The notes: a model not told the origin generated them from the sequence alone. Shown: positions 53,842-63,586, counted from the stretch's first letter. The stretch is DNA of 64,000 bases from Sutcliffiella horikoshii (GCA_001636495.1 KV440964.1:2000666-2064665); one strand, 5' to 3'. Numbers and translations: made by a program.

Positions 53842-54510
53842 ATGAAATTTCTACTCACATCTGCTGGCGTCAATAACAAAAGCATACACAAAGAATTGGT
53901 TGACTTGCTGGGCAAGCCAATAGCCGATTCTAACGCTCTGTGTATCCCCACTGCAATGTACGGACACCCGTGGGTTGGACCAGGCGTCAAGGCCTGGGAG
54001 TTCATCAGTGGGAATTCCGGAAATCCCATGGTCGACCTCGGCTGGAAGTCCGTTGGCGTGCTAGAACTTACAGCGCTGCCAAGCATAGATAAAGAACGCT
54101 GGGTGCCGCTGGTCCAGGAGACTGACGTCCTGTTGGTTTCGGGAGGGGATGCCCTCTTCCTGTCTCATTGGATGAAGCAATCCGGTTTGGTAGATCTTTT
54201 GCTCTCATTAGATATTGTTTATGTTGGAATGAGCGCCGGTAGTATGGTGATGGCACCTAAAATAGGAAGATATTTCGTGGGCTGGACTCCTCCAAGCGGT
54301 AAAGATGAAACGCTCAATATAGTTAATTTTTCAATTTTCCCCCACGTGGACCATGAGATGTTACCGGGTAATACTATGGACGCCGCAGAAAAATGGGCAA
54401 CAGAAATAAAAGGACCGGCATATGCGATTGATGACCAAACCGCCATCAAAGTTATCGACGGAGAAGTTGAAGTTGTTTCAGAAGGGCACTGGAAATTGTT
54501 AACGACCTAA
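53842..54510 (+). CDS. Peptidase E-like protein, family S51
   Basis: A 222-residue class I glutamine amidotransferase-like serine peptidase (dipeptidase E family), which in other bacteria cleaves Asp-Xaa dipeptides. The nucleophile Ser is in VGMSAGSMVM, preceded by the DVLLVSGGDALFL strand; a likely His is in FPHVDHEML. AAGGAGTGAGGTT precedes the ATG. Base composition is richer in G and C than its neighbours, hinting at a separate origin. No signal peptide. Confidence 0.88.
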   Translation: MKFLLTSAGVNNKSIHKELVDLLGKPIADSNALCIPTAMYGHPWVGPGVKAWEFISGNSGNPMVDLGWKSVGVLELTALPSIDKERWVPLVQETDVLLVSGGDALFLSHWMKQSGLVDLLLSLDIVYVGMSAGSMVMAPKIGRYFVGWTPPSGKDETLNIVNFSIFPHVDHEMLPGNTMDAAEKWATEIKGPAYAIDDQTAIKVIDGEVEVVSEGHWKLLTT

Positions 54511-54570
54511 TTTTTTACCCGAGACTACAGAGCACCGTACTTAGTATTGAATAGACTTCTTATTAAGCTA

Positions 54571-54608
54571 ATGGACGCATTTCTGATATAAGAAATGCGT
54601 CTTTTTGA
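54571..54608 (+). terminator. Rho-independent terminator before the CBO0543-like gene
   Basis: GACGCATTTCT and AGAAATGCGTC form an 11-bp stem with a 6-nt loop, followed by TTTTTG. An ATG inside its right arm (54595) is therefore not a real start. Confidence 0.85.
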
Positions 54609-54675
54609 CGAAAGAATAATAATTGATAGGAATGAAATAATAAAAGTATCCAGCAGTATAAGAGGGTTGATTACT

Positions 54676-55155
54676 TTGTTAAATAAAATAATATTATGGA
54701 CAATATTAATTGCTCCATGGTTCACGTTATTTTTTGTTAAAAAGGAATACATAAAACGTTTTATGCCTGCAGCTATATTTGCCTCCTTTATAATGATCAT
54801 TTATAACGTGGTAGCTAGTAATCAAAAACATTGGGTAATAAATGAGACGTTTATTCCATGGTTAAAACCCTTATTTGTTTCTGGTGTATTTGGAGCGTTC
54901 CCAGTAATAACTTTTTGGGTTTTTTATTATACCTACGGAAATTTTCGGAAGTATCTTCTTACTAATATCATCATAGATTTCTTGTTTGCAGTTTTCCCTA
55001 TACATTATATGTTTCAAGAAGTATTAGGCATCTATGAGCTAGTTAACATTACTCCATGGGGTCGTTTTGTGCTATTTGTCTTTTTTTCCATAGTTATTTA
55101 TGGTTACTACAAGTGGCAAGAGGATATAATCCATTCAAACCCTAAGGGGACGTAA
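54676..55155 (+). CDS. Integral membrane protein, possibly CBO0543 family
   Basis: A 159-residue protein with about five hydrophobic helices and no polar domain. It resembles the CBO0543 group of Bacillus and Clostridium membrane proteins (SNQKHWVINETFIPWLKP and a final YYKWQED) in size and layout. The start is TTG 54676 with AGAGGG nine bases upstream; the frame extends to 54595 but through a terminator hairpin. Function is unknown. A terminator follows. Confidence 0.65.
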   Translation: MLNKIILWTILIAPWFTLFFVKKEYIKRFMPAAIFASFIMIIYNVVASNQKHWVINETFIPWLKPLFVSGVFGAFPVITFWVFYYTYGNFRKYLLTNIIIDFLFAVFPIHYMFQEVLGIYELVNITPWGRFVLFVFFSIVIYGYYKWQEDIIHSNPKGT

Positions 55156-55161
55156 TATTTC

Positions 55162-55206
55162 GATCGGGCGCACTCCTGTTAAAAGGATTAGCGCTCGTTT
55201 TTATTT
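55162..55206 (+). terminator. Terminator after the CBO0543-like gene
   Basis: CGGGCGCACTCCT pairs with AGGATTAGCGCTCG imperfectly, followed by TTTTTATTTTG. Confidence 0.65.
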
Positions 55207-55238
55207 TGTTTAGAGGAAAAAACATTTATTGTAGGAAA

Positions 55239-55276
55239 TTTTAGATTATGAAATAATTGGTATTAAGTAATCAGGG
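55239..55276. promoter_or_regulatory. Repeated upstream element, copy A
   Basis: TTTTAGATTATGAAATAATT continues into GGTATTAAG, closely matching 62044-62080 (copy B, upstream of a lipoprotein gene), and less well 61772-61793 (copy C). Each copy lies 55 to 110 bases before a short gene, so it may be a shared promoter type or short repeat. Confidence 0.5.
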
Positions 55277-55344
55277 TAGAAATCCTGGTGAACAAGAAAA
55301 CTTATTGAAAAGGCATTTTTTTTTGTAAAAAAGGAGGCTGTTTT

Positions 55345-56238
55345 ATGGAGAGAAGATTAGAGAAATTTTCTACAAATGGGTTAACTCTAGAATACTCTAT
55401 TATTGGTGAAGGTGAACCTATATTTGTCATGCACGGGGGACATTCGAACTGTAAAGAAGAGTTTGGGTATAAAGCATTATTAAACAATGGGTTTTCTATA
55501 ATTACCCCTTCAAGAGCAGGGTATGGAAGTACATCGAAAGAAGTAGGAGAAAGTCTTTTTGTTGCATGTGAGTATTATATGAAGTTACTAAAACATTTGA
55601 ATATAAAAAAAGTCCACCTTGTGGCAATGTCCGCAGGTGGTCCTAGTGGTATATATTTTGCTTCTAAATATCCTGAAATGGTTTGCTCGCTGACTTTACA
55701 ATCTGCCGTTACAAAGGAATGGCTTACACCCAAGGATAAAGAATTAAAAGCTGCAAGGGTATTATTTCGTCCCAAAACTGAAAAATACACATGGAAGTTA
55801 ATATCCTTTATGAATAATCTCTTTCCGCAAGTTATCTTTAATAAAATGTTTCCTTCCTTTAGTAAATTAACGCATGATGAAGCAAAGGAGATGTTAAGTA
55901 AGGAGGATGTGGAAGCAATAAGAAAAATGAATAATCGACAACGATCAGGATATGGATTTTTTATTGACTTAGCCCAGATAAATGAGATAGGTACTGAAAA
56001 TTTACAAGCCATAACTTGTCCAACGCTTATTATGCACAGTAAACATGATGGTTCTGTTCCATTAGAACACCCTTATCTTGCCCATGAAAAAATACCTGCA
56101 TCTGAATTATGTCTCCTTGATACATGGGGACATCTAATTTGGCTAGGTAAATCATCAAAAGAAACAGATGAAATACTTATTAAGTTCCTTAAATCTCATA
56201 CATTTTTATTAATTGAACCTGCCCCATTAGATTATTAA
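55345..56238 (+). CDS. Alpha/beta hydrolase
   Basis: A 297-residue alpha/beta-hydrolase fold protein. The oxyanion region is VMHGGHSN, the nucleophile Ser is in VAMSAGGPSG, the Asp is probably in MHSKHDGSVP and the His in DTWGHLIWLG. No signal peptide, so it is cytosolic. AAAAAAGGAGGC precedes the ATG. The substrate cannot be inferred; esterase, thioesterase or dehalogenase-like relatives exist. Confidence 0.87.
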   Translation: MERRLEKFSTNGLTLEYSIIGEGEPIFVMHGGHSNCKEEFGYKALLNNGFSIITPSRAGYGSTSKEVGESLFVACEYYMKLLKHLNIKKVHLVAMSAGGPSGIYFASKYPEMVCSLTLQSAVTKEWLTPKDKELKAARVLFRPKTEKYTWKLISFMNNLFPQVIFNKMFPSFSKLTHDEAKEMLSKEDVEAIRKMNNRQRSGYGFFIDLAQINEIGTENLQAITCPTLIMHSKHDGSVPLEHPYLAHEKIPASELCLLDTWGHLIWLGKSSKETDEILIKFLKSHTFLLIEPAPLDY

Positions 56239-56328
56239 TTGGTTGGAATTATTTAGTGATTGAGAATATAAAAGGAGCGATCCTAATTAGGCTCAGTGCT
56301 ATGGAATGCAAAAATAGGAGGGATAACC

Positions 56329-56619
56329 TTGAAAGCAGAAAAAACCTTAAGAGTTTGTGAAAAAGGGCATGAATATTTCAAAAGCAGCGACTGTACAAGT
56401 TGCCCTATTTGCAATAAAGAGAATAAACCTGTTAGTGGCTTCCTATCAAAATTAAATTCACCTGCTAGAAGTGCCTTAGTTCACGAAGGGATTGACACTT
56501 TACAAAAACTCTCTATGTACACCGAAAAAGAAATACTAAAACTCCATGGTATTGGACCAGCTTCATTACCAACTATAAAAAAATCCTTAGAAGAGGCTGG
56601 TTTAGCATTTAAAGAATAA
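56329..56619 (+). CDS. Small zinc-ribbon plus alpha-CTD-like helix-hairpin-helix protein
   Basis: A 96-residue protein. Residues 7-27 hold four cysteines (CEKGHEYFKSSDCTSCPICN) that suggest a zinc site. Residues 40-93 match the RNA polymerase alpha C-terminal domain fold, with ALVHEGIDTLQKLSMYTEKE and the hairpin LHGIGPASLPTIKKSLEE. Such orphan alpha-CTD-like proteins may bind DNA or regulators. The start is TTG with AGGAGGG seven bases upstream. Role unknown. Confidence 0.78.
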   Translation: MKAEKTLRVCEKGHEYFKSSDCTSCPICNKENKPVSGFLSKLNSPARSALVHEGIDTLQKLSMYTEKEILKLHGIGPASLPTIKKSLEEAGLAFKE

Positions 56620-56793
56620 TTAAGGTTATCGAACCTGAATCAACTTTGACAGATATAGAGAAAATGCCAGATTTAATTAATGAAAAGACCTTCTTTTATT
56701 ATTATTAAGTCACTAAAAACTAAGTGATTCTTTAATTCTAGCACAGGGGAGCTTGACTAATACGGAATAAGTATGTACGAGATACCCTCTTCT

Positions 56794-57327
56794 CTAAGGT
56801 AGAGTTGTCTCACTAATGATTTCATCTGTGTCCTTGTCTTGCAGGCGGACATATACGTGATAATTGTCCAGAGAAGCTCCATTGTACAATTGGTACAGAG
56901 CAGCATTCATGCCGATTAACAAAGATACGATTCTATCTAAACCAAGACTCCCCTCACTCTTGGATCTATCTATGAAAAAGGTAAATTGGTTAAGGGATTT
57001 ATTATGGGTCACATCATATATAGGTTCATAGTACTCATCGTCGGCTATGATGTCTTGGATGGTATGTATAATGATATTTTTATATTCAGCCTTTTTCTCG
57101 TAATGTTTTAATCTATTCATTCTATATATCATGGATCCATCCTCATTTTTGGTAACCAGGATTCCTTCTTGTTCTGAGCTGGAAATTAGCTCATCCTCAT
57201 TAATATCACTAATAAATAATGATGAAGGAATGGTTACCTCGACATAAAATAAATCATTTCTTTCCAGTGTAATATAAACAGTTAGTGCAATTAATGAAGC
57301 GAGCACTACAATCCACCATTTCTTCAT
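56794..57327 (-). CDS. Hypothetical membrane-anchored protein
   Basis: A 177-residue protein that I do not recognise. One N-terminal hydrophobic segment (KWWIVVLASLIALTVYI) anchors a polar domain of about 155 residues that should face outside the cell. It has no cysteines and no obvious motif. ATG 57327 has GAGGTG six bases upstream; a longer frame begins at 57345. It is divergent from the large protease gene. Confidence 0.65.
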   Translation of the reverse strand: MKKWWIVVLASLIALTVYITLERNDLFYVEVTIPSSLFISDINEDELISSSEQEGILVTKNEDGSMIYRMNRLKHYEKKAEYKNIIIHTIQDIIADDEYYEPIYDVTHNKSLNQFTFFIDRSKSEGSLGLDRIVSLLIGMNAALYQLYNGASLDNYHVYVRLQDKDTDEIISETTLP

Positions 57328-57512
57328 ATCATTCACCTCACTCAAATTTCTTCCTAAAGTGTAAGGTTTCTACCGTTTTCTTGCAACGGTTTTCTATATG
57401 AGAATTTTTAAATGATTAGGTCTTAAGAATTACTTGAAAACCCCAACTGACAAAAAACCTTCTCTATTATAGCCTTAAGTAGAAAGAAAATTTAGAAAAC
57501 TAGGAGGGCAAA

Positions 57513-60500
57513 ATGAGAAGGTTTAGGTATCTATTATCCGTTTTATTCGTATGTTTATTGGTAATTAGCAGTGTATTTCCTGGACAACATGAAGTTCGAG
57601 CAACAAGTGAACAGATTGATGACGTGGAAGAATACTTAAAAAATGTAACAGGTTATGATCGTGAGAAAATGAGAGAAATCTCTGGAACAACAGGCATTCA
57701 GTCTAAAATATTATTTCCTGATTTAAATATTCACTCTGACCAAGATGTGAATATTATTGTTCAATTCACTGAGGAGCCATCAATTGTGGAAGTCGAAAAT
57801 AAGAAAGCAAAAGGAATTTCTACAACCTTAAGTAAAGAAAGAGAAAAAGTAAGTAAAACACATAATAAATTTAAAAGTTTCGTTCACAAAAATATAGCAA
57901 AAGCTAAGTATTCCAAAGCAAAAATAAAAAGAAATTATGATTTAACTTTTAATGGAGTTTCAATGACTTTATCTTCCAAAGATGTACCGAAAATATCAGA
58001 GTTAGAATACGTAAAAGCGATTTGGGAAGATTTTGAGGTGACAGTAGAGCCTGTAGCATCTCCTAAAGTTTCGAATGAATCTCCTGCACTTGATAGTATT
58101 AAACAAATCGATGCTGATAGATTACATGAGGAAGGAATTACAGGTAAAGGCATTAAGGTAGGGGTCCTTGACACAGGAATTGACTATAACCACCCTGACT
58201 TACAGCAAGTGTACAAAGGTGGCTATGACTTAATAGACGATGATAATGACCCAATGGAAACAACATTTGAAGATTGGCTCAATTCAGGTCAACCGGAAAG
58301 AAACCCATGGTCAGAAACCACCTATTATACGTCACATGGAACACATGTTGCAGGTTCTATTGCAGGAAACGGGGCAAATGAATCGGAATACGCTGTAACA
58401 GGGGTTGCACCAGAGGTAGACCTATACGGTTATAGAGTCTTAGGTCCCTATGGATCAGGAATGATGTCTATCGTCATTGATGGTATTGAAAAAGCTGTAG
58501 AAGATGGGATGGACGTTATTAATTTATCGTTAGGCTCTTCTGCAAACCACCCATTTGATCCTAGTGCAGTGGCAATTGATAACGCAGTAAAAGCGGGTGT
58601 AGTAGCGGTAATAGCTTCAGGAAATTCGGGTTCGTTAGGCTCTTTCTCTATTGGTTCTCCAGCGACTTCCACACTGGGAATAGCAGTCGGAGCATCCAGC
58701 TACTCCATCTCAAGGCCAACAATGGATGCAACGTATGAATCTGGAACAGCCAATGACACTTTTACACAATTACCTTTACTAGGTAAAGATTATATGGCAG
58801 ATTTACAGTCCTTCTTGAAAAGCCCTACAGAAATAGTTTATGTGCAGAAGGGGACAAGGCAAGATTATCAAGGGAAAGACGTGCAAGGAAAAGTTGTTTT
58901 AGTAGCCAGAGGTGATTTTGCTCTACATGACAAGGTGGTTTTTGCGAAAGAAAATGGTGCCAAGGCAGTTGTTATGTACAATAACAACCAGGAAGAAGGG
59001 CATATCCCATTTTACTTAGGAGAGGCAAATGCATATATTCCTAGTTTTTCATTAACGTATGACCAAGGTTTGATAATTAAGCAGTTAGTAGAAAAGGAAG
59101 CAACAAAACTATCTTTTTCTAATGTATCTTCAGTGAAAACCGATGGGGACGTACTTGCAGGATTCAGCTCAAAAGGACCAAGTCGACTTACTTACGACAT
59201 TAAGCCGGAAGTGGTAGCTCCAGGAGTGGACGTTTTCTCTACGGTTCCTTCCTTTACAGTGGATCCAACTAACACAGAAGATTATACCTCTTCCTATAGA
59301 AGAGCATCTGGTACTTCTATGGCGGCACCTCACGTAGCTGGGGCAGTTGCCCTACTACTTCAAGCTAAACCAGACCTTACTCCAGAGCAAGTCAAAGCAA
59401 CATTGATGAATACCGCAGAAAAATTGAACGGAGATACAAGTGTTTGGGAAAGTGGTGCCGGTAGAATCAATATTTATGAAGCGGTACAAACTGAAACCTC
59501 GATTTCAGTTAGGCAGGAAACAAAAAATCACCAAGGAGAGCTTTTAGTAGAAAATGGCGGCAGCTTAAGCTTTGGCAGTTACTATACATCTGAAAAGGAA
59601 ATGAAATATAAGTTGCCAATTACAGTTTCCAACAATAGTAACAAGGTTAAGAAATACTCGGTTTCTTTTATAGAAAACCATACAAATGGTTCAAAGAAAC
59701 TAGATGAAAACGGAGTGAAACTAACTTTACCTAACAACATTACTGTGCCTCATAAAAAATTAAAGACAAGAGATGTGACGCTCGAATTTTCTAAAGATGC
59801 AGAGCCTGGTTACTATGAAGGAATGGTTGTTTTGACAAATAGGGAAGACGAGAACGAACAATACCATATTCCATTTGGCACTGTGTTAATGAAACAAGGG
59901 ATTAAAGAATTAATTGTTCCATACACGAGTTTTACAACGCGAAGAGACTATAATCATGGCTATATGGGTTATACTCCTGTCTTATTCTCGTTTAATAGCC
60001 CGATGGTAGCCCTAGACTTGGTTCTTAAAGATAGAGATACTGGTAAGGCGTTAGGCATCATTGAATCCTATCAAGGAGATATAAACGAAGACACATTATT
60101 CGGGATGGAATTTGGATTTGTAGGATTATACTTCCCGTTTACAGGTAATCAAGAGCATCCGGTTGAATATGCGAAACAATTAGCACCTCCCGGAAATTAT
60201 GAGATTAAGGCAATTTCAAGAGCTGATAATGGGAAAGTTTTCAGTAAAAGCCAGCCATTATTTATTGAAAATACTCTGCCGGAATTATCAATGAGCACCC
60301 GAGGAGGAGTGTATGAAGTTGATGAGAATGGGCTAACAATCTCTGGGAATGTTTTCGATGAACACGTAGGTGTATTAAATCAATATGGAATGGAAACATC
60401 ACAAGCTTCTAACGAAGTAACACTTTTAAACCTTACACGTTATAACGCGAAAAATTTAGAGGTAGCAGCTGACGGTAGTTTTACTACGGATTTGAAGTTG

Positions 60501-61646
60501 AATGAAGGAGCGAATACTACAAGGTTTACACTTAGAACATTAGACTTAGCGATGAACGGGATGCAAGAGCATCCGCATTCAACGTACCATTTAATCAAAG
60601 CAGGCATACCTTACGTAAAGCTTGCTTCTGAAAATATTGATGTAAAATATGGAGAAGATGTATCTGTTAAGTTATCTTCACAACATATAGAAAAAATGCA
60701 AAAAGCAAATTTTGAATTACAATTCCCACAAAATATTTTTACGCTTGAAGATGTGAAGATTAGTAGTGAATTGCAACAATTACTAGATGACAAAGGAGTA
60801 GAAGGAACAATCAGTACAAGTTCTTCTACCATTGGTACAAATGAAGTGTTGGGAATTCAGCTAGAATTAAATAGTCAAATAGAAGGTATTCATGAAATGC
60901 CGTTACTTGATCTTTCGTTTAGTTTGAAGGAAAATCACACTACTTATGCAAAGTGGATCCAGAATATTAATATAACTAAGGCAACCTTTCATGATGAAAA
61001 CGCTTCTAGTGATGTGCAAAGGTTTGGTCAAGGATTCAACATCTTGCCAACTGTTTCGCAACTTGAAGGCGGAATTCTACCGGAAGCATTCATGAGCGGT
61101 GTTTGGTTAGATTATACGAAAGACATGCTTAGCGCAGGAATTACAGCTACTCTGACTTCAAAAGATGGAACCGTGTATGAAGGTACTATAAATAATGCAG
61201 CAAGATATATCTTCAAAGGCCTTCCAACGTTAGATGAACCATATACACTTTCTGTTAAACTACCAGGTCACTTTGAGCGAGTAGTGGAAGTTAGCCACCT
61301 TGGAGATGAGTTTAACGGAGTAGACGTAGGTAGAATGACATACATTTTTTATGCGATGACACTTGCTGGAGATGTAAATCAAGATGGAGTCATTGATATC
61401 CTCGATGCTCTAGAAATGAAAAAGCACTACGGCTCAAACGAACGTCTAGCAGATCTTGACCACGATGGTACTGTGGGTGAAAAGGATATGAGGTTCGTCG
61501 TAAGAAATTATTTAGAACAAAATACTTTGCTGAAAAATGCCCCTGAACCTAAAGAAGAAGTAGATGGTGTAAATCTACTAAGCATTCTAGAAGAATTAGG
61601 ACTAACTCACTTGCTTGAAGAAGAAGGGCATGGACATAATCATTAA
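57513..61646 (+). CDS. Large subtilisin-like serine protease with PA and dockerin-like domains
   Basis: A 1377-residue secreted peptidase of family S8 (Vpr/lactocepin-like). Order: signal peptide (1-30), an I9-type propeptide (about 65-180), catalytic domain with Asp220 (VLDTGID), His275 (SHGTHVAGS) and Ser602 (SGTSMAAPH), a PA insert (about 445-530), fibronectin-like and unknown beta domains (690-1280), then at 1286-1335 two calcium-loop motifs, GDVNQDGVIDILDA and DLDHDGTVGEKD, the pattern of type I dockerins. It ends in a short His-rich tail GHGHNH. No LPXTG or SLH anchor. AGGAGGGC precedes the ATG. Confidence 0.92.
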   Translation: MRRFRYLLSVLFVCLLVISSVFPGQHEVRATSEQIDDVEEYLKNVTGYDREKMREISGTTGIQSKILFPDLNIHSDQDVNIIVQFTEEPSIVEVENKKAKGISTTLSKEREKVSKTHNKFKSFVHKNIAKAKYSKAKIKRNYDLTFNGVSMTLSSKDVPKISELEYVKAIWEDFEVTVEPVASPKVSNESPALDSIKQIDADRLHEEGITGKGIKVGVLDTGIDYNHPDLQQVYKGGYDLIDDDNDPMETTFEDWLNSGQPERNPWSETTYYTSHGTHVAGSIAGNGANESEYAVTGVAPEVDLYGYRVLGPYGSGMMSIVIDGIEKAVEDGMDVINLSLGSSANHPFDPSAVAIDNAVKAGVVAVIASGNSGSLGSFSIGSPATSTLGIAVGASSYSISRPTMDATYESGTANDTFTQLPLLGKDYMADLQSFLKSPTEIVYVQKGTRQDYQGKDVQGKVVLVARGDFALHDKVVFAKENGAKAVVMYNNNQEEGHIPFYLGEANAYIPSFSLTYDQGLIIKQLVEKEATKLSFSNVSSVKTDGDVLAGFSSKGPSRLTYDIKPEVVAPGVDVFSTVPSFTVDPTNTEDYTSSYRRASGTSMAAPHVAGAVALLLQAKPDLTPEQVKATLMNTAEKLNGDTSVWESGAGRINIYEAVQTETSISVRQETKNHQGELLVENGGSLSFGSYYTSEKEMKYKLPITVSNNSNKVKKYSVSFIENHTNGSKKLDENGVKLTLPNNITVPHKKLKTRDVTLEFSKDAEPGYYEGMVVLTNREDENEQYHIPFGTVLMKQGIKELIVPYTSFTTRRDYNHGYMGYTPVLFSFNSPMVALDLVLKDRDTGKALGIIESYQGDINEDTLFGMEFGFVGLYFPFTGNQEHPVEYAKQLAPPGNYEIKAISRADNGKVFSKSQPLFIENTLPELSMSTRGGVYEVDENGLTISGNVFDEHVGVLNQYGMETSQASNEVTLLNLTRYNAKNLEVAADGSFTTDLKLNEGANTTRFTLRTLDLAMNGMQEHPHSTYHLIKAGIPYVKLASENIDVKYGEDVSVKLSSQHIEKMQKANFELQFPQNIFTLEDVKISSELQQLLDDKGVEGTISTSSSTIGTNEVLGIQLELNSQIEGIHEMPLLDLSFSLKENHTTYAKWIQNINITKATFHDENASSDVQRFGQGFNILPTVSQLEGGILPEAFMSGVWLDYTKDMLSAGITATLTSKDGTVYEGTINNAARYIFKGLPTLDEPYTLSVKLPGHFERVVEVSHLGDEFNGVDVGRMTYIFYAMTLAGDVNQDGVIDILDALEMKKHYGSNERLADLDHDGTVGEKDMRFVVRNYLEQNTLLKNAPEPKEEVDGVNLLSILEELGLTHLLEEEGHGHNH

Positions 61647-61668
61647 TTTTTGACTTATGAAAAAAAGT

Positions 61669-61703
61669 AATGACCTCGGTATTGTACCGGGGTCATTTGA
61701 TTG
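61669..61703 (+). terminator. Rho-independent terminator after the large protease gene
   Basis: AATGACCTCGGTA pairs with TACCGGGGTCATT (one wobble) around TTG, followed by a short T-rich stretch. Confidence 0.8.
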
Positions 61704-61854
61704 TATCCACAATTTCAATCAGAAGGTTAAAAAAGGCAAGCTATTTTTAAGATATACCTTGAGTAAATAGGTTTAATTTGAAATAATTGGCATGGAAGAC
61801 CAGTTCGATCAATAATTCAAGTGATTCTTTTATAAAGTAGAAAGGAAGTTTTTA

Positions 61855-62019
61855 ATGTTTTTCTTGTATGCAATTTTATTTTTATTGTTTGGTTATGCCT
61901 TTATCCTATCATTATTAAAAGCTATGAAAGACGAAGTATCTCATCATCTCGTAGCTATTCTTTTTATTATTTGGGCTTCATCAGCCATATTAGTTACGGT
62001 TAGTTTAGTGAGTTTATAA
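61855..62019 (+). CDS. Small membrane protein of 54 residues
   Basis: An ORF beginning MFFLYAILFLLFGYAFILSL and ending VTVSLVSL. It has two hydrophobic helices separated by the polar segment KAMKDEVSHH. AGAAAGGAAG lies seven bases before the ATG. It is not a recognised family and could be a small integral membrane regulator or an uncharacterised orphan. Composition resembles that of flanking genes. Confidence 0.6.
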   Translation: MFFLYAILFLLFGYAFILSLLKAMKDEVSHHLVAILFIIWASSAILVTVSLVSL

Positions 62020-62132
62020 AACATTTTAACTTATTTGAGGTATTTTTAGATTTTGAAATAATTTGTATTAAGCTATAGGGCAGGATTATCGAGGTGCTTT
62101 ATATTCATGGAATGTTGATAGGGGGTTGGTGA

Positions 62133-62567
62133 ATGAGAAACATAATGCTGTTAATGTTAGCGATAAGTACGCTTATAATAACTGCAAGTTGTTCAGGGAA
62201 CAACAAATTAGAGGGAACTAAACCACCAATTCCTGTTATTTATATAGATTCAGTTGATATTCCTGTTGTAAGGGGGACGTATTGTTGGTATGAATGCGCT
62301 GACTATCCTTCTATTCCAGAAATTGTTAAAGAAAGAGAACCAACAGTAGTTCCTGGAAATTCTAAATTTAACATCAGTTTTCAATACACTCCTAGACCAA
62401 GCAATATTTCCATAGCTCGAATGAAACAAGGTGAAGAAAAATTGTATAACCAGTCTTTGGAAACGCCTTCTGAACAAGGTGTATACTATTATGAAATAGA
62501 TGCAAGATGGAACTATGATAACTTAGAAGCTGACTCGTTCTACGCATTTGTAATTGAAGTCAAATAG
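62133..62567 (+). CDS. Hypothetical lipoprotein
   Basis: A 144-residue protein with a signal peptide and lipobox IITASCSG (Cys20), predicting attachment to the outer face of the membrane. The mature part has a single pair of cysteines (TYCWYECADYP) that could form a disulfide, and a beta-rich second half. AGGGGGTTGGTG precedes the ATG. I do not recognise it. Confidence 0.75.
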   Translation: MRNIMLLMLAISTLIITASCSGNNKLEGTKPPIPVIYIDSVDIPVVRGTYCWYECADYPSIPEIVKEREPTVVPGNSKFNISFQYTPRPSNISIARMKQGEEKLYNQSLETPSEQGVYYYEIDARWNYDNLEADSFYAFVIEVK

Positions 62568-62650
62568 TTTATTTTAAAGTACCTTGTAGAGTATTTCTAA
62601 ACAAGAAAGTGAATAAGGTAAAATACTATATTCTTGTAGGGGGAGTCTAA

Positions 62651-63586
62651 TTGAAACACTTTGCAAAATGGATAAATCGGGCGTTCAAACATTATCCAAG
62701 AAAAGAAATGACTCTCGTTATGGGAGCTCAATATGAACCGCAAACATTTGGACAGCCAGTTGAACGAAACCAAACTTTGTTCATAAGTAACCATGATGCC
62801 GAAAAATACTTTCGTCCTTCCCGCCTCCCTATAAAAAATACCCTTTTCAAGAATACCCAATTTTTCGGCCCCTATTATGAAGTAAACTACGAAGAAATCA
62901 AACTGCCTGCAACATTAACCCGGACTGCTGATGAAACTATTTTAAACTACTTTAGTATTTTAAGAGAGGCAGAAAACCTGACTCAAAACCAGTTGGGTGG
63001 GTGCGGAACGGTAGGGATGGCAAAATTGCCCTATCCAATTGCTTATAATTTTTTTACAAAAGACTATCATAAAAGAGTTTCCTATAATGAATATCTTCAA
63101 TCGTTTGCTGGAATTGGACATATAAACCTCATTAAGATGAACAGACTTCCAGATGAAAAAGACATTTTTCCTTATTTCATTGAACTGGAAAGCATCGAAG
63201 GTTCATCAAAAGGTGTTACCTATTTTGCTTATTATTATGGTTATGTCCAATTAAAAAAAGAGCAAAACCTGTATAAGATTGAACAGATGAAATTGTATGG
63301 AGAGGACTTCCTTTGTGCAGCCTATCATCTCTGGCAGCATGATGCGGAAGCCGTGGTTGCTATTATGTATGGAGAATGGTGCAAATTAATAAAAAAACAG
63401 CTGCCTGCAAAACAAGACGGTTACATCAAAACCATTGATTATATTGGTACGGATGGAGCCGATTATCGCTTCATCTTTTATCAATTATCAAACGATACAG
63501 ACGTTTTAATTTCTCAGTATAAAAAGGATTTTGAAGGGAACTGGAAATCCATCAAAATTGATCCTTACCAATGTCTTAAAAACTAA
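62651..63586 (+). CDS. Hypothetical protein
   Basis: A 311-residue soluble protein with no signal peptide and few hydrophobic stretches. It has many aromatic residues and no visible catalytic motif. It begins MKHFAKWINRAFKHYPRKEM, and GGCGTVGMAKLPYPIAYNFF and YFAYYYGYVQLKKEQNLYKI are notable but not diagnostic segments. The start is TTG with GGGGGGAG eight bases upstream. The C-terminal half could be an NTF2-like or substrate-sensing fold, but I cannot assign a family. Confidence 0.65.
   Translation: MKHFAKWINRAFKHYPRKEMTLVMGAQYEPQTFGQPVERNQTLFISNHDAEKYFRPSRLPIKNTLFKNTQFFGPYYEVNYEEIKLPATLTRTADETILNYFSILREAENLTQNQLGGCGTVGMAKLPYPIAYNFFTKDYHKRVSYNEYLQSFAGIGHINLIKMNRLPDEKDIFPYFIELESIEGSSKGVTYFAYYYGYVQLKKEQNLYKIEQMKLYGEDFLCAAYHLWQHDAEAVVAIMYGEWCKLIKKQLPAKQDGYIKTIDYIGTDGADYRFIFYQLSNDTDVLISQYKKDFEGNWKSIKIDPYQCLKN

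Noticed and set aside
54595-54675. N-terminal extension of the membrane protein at 54676
   Set aside because: It runs through a clear terminator hairpin and T run, and a well-placed ribosome site serves TTG 54676.
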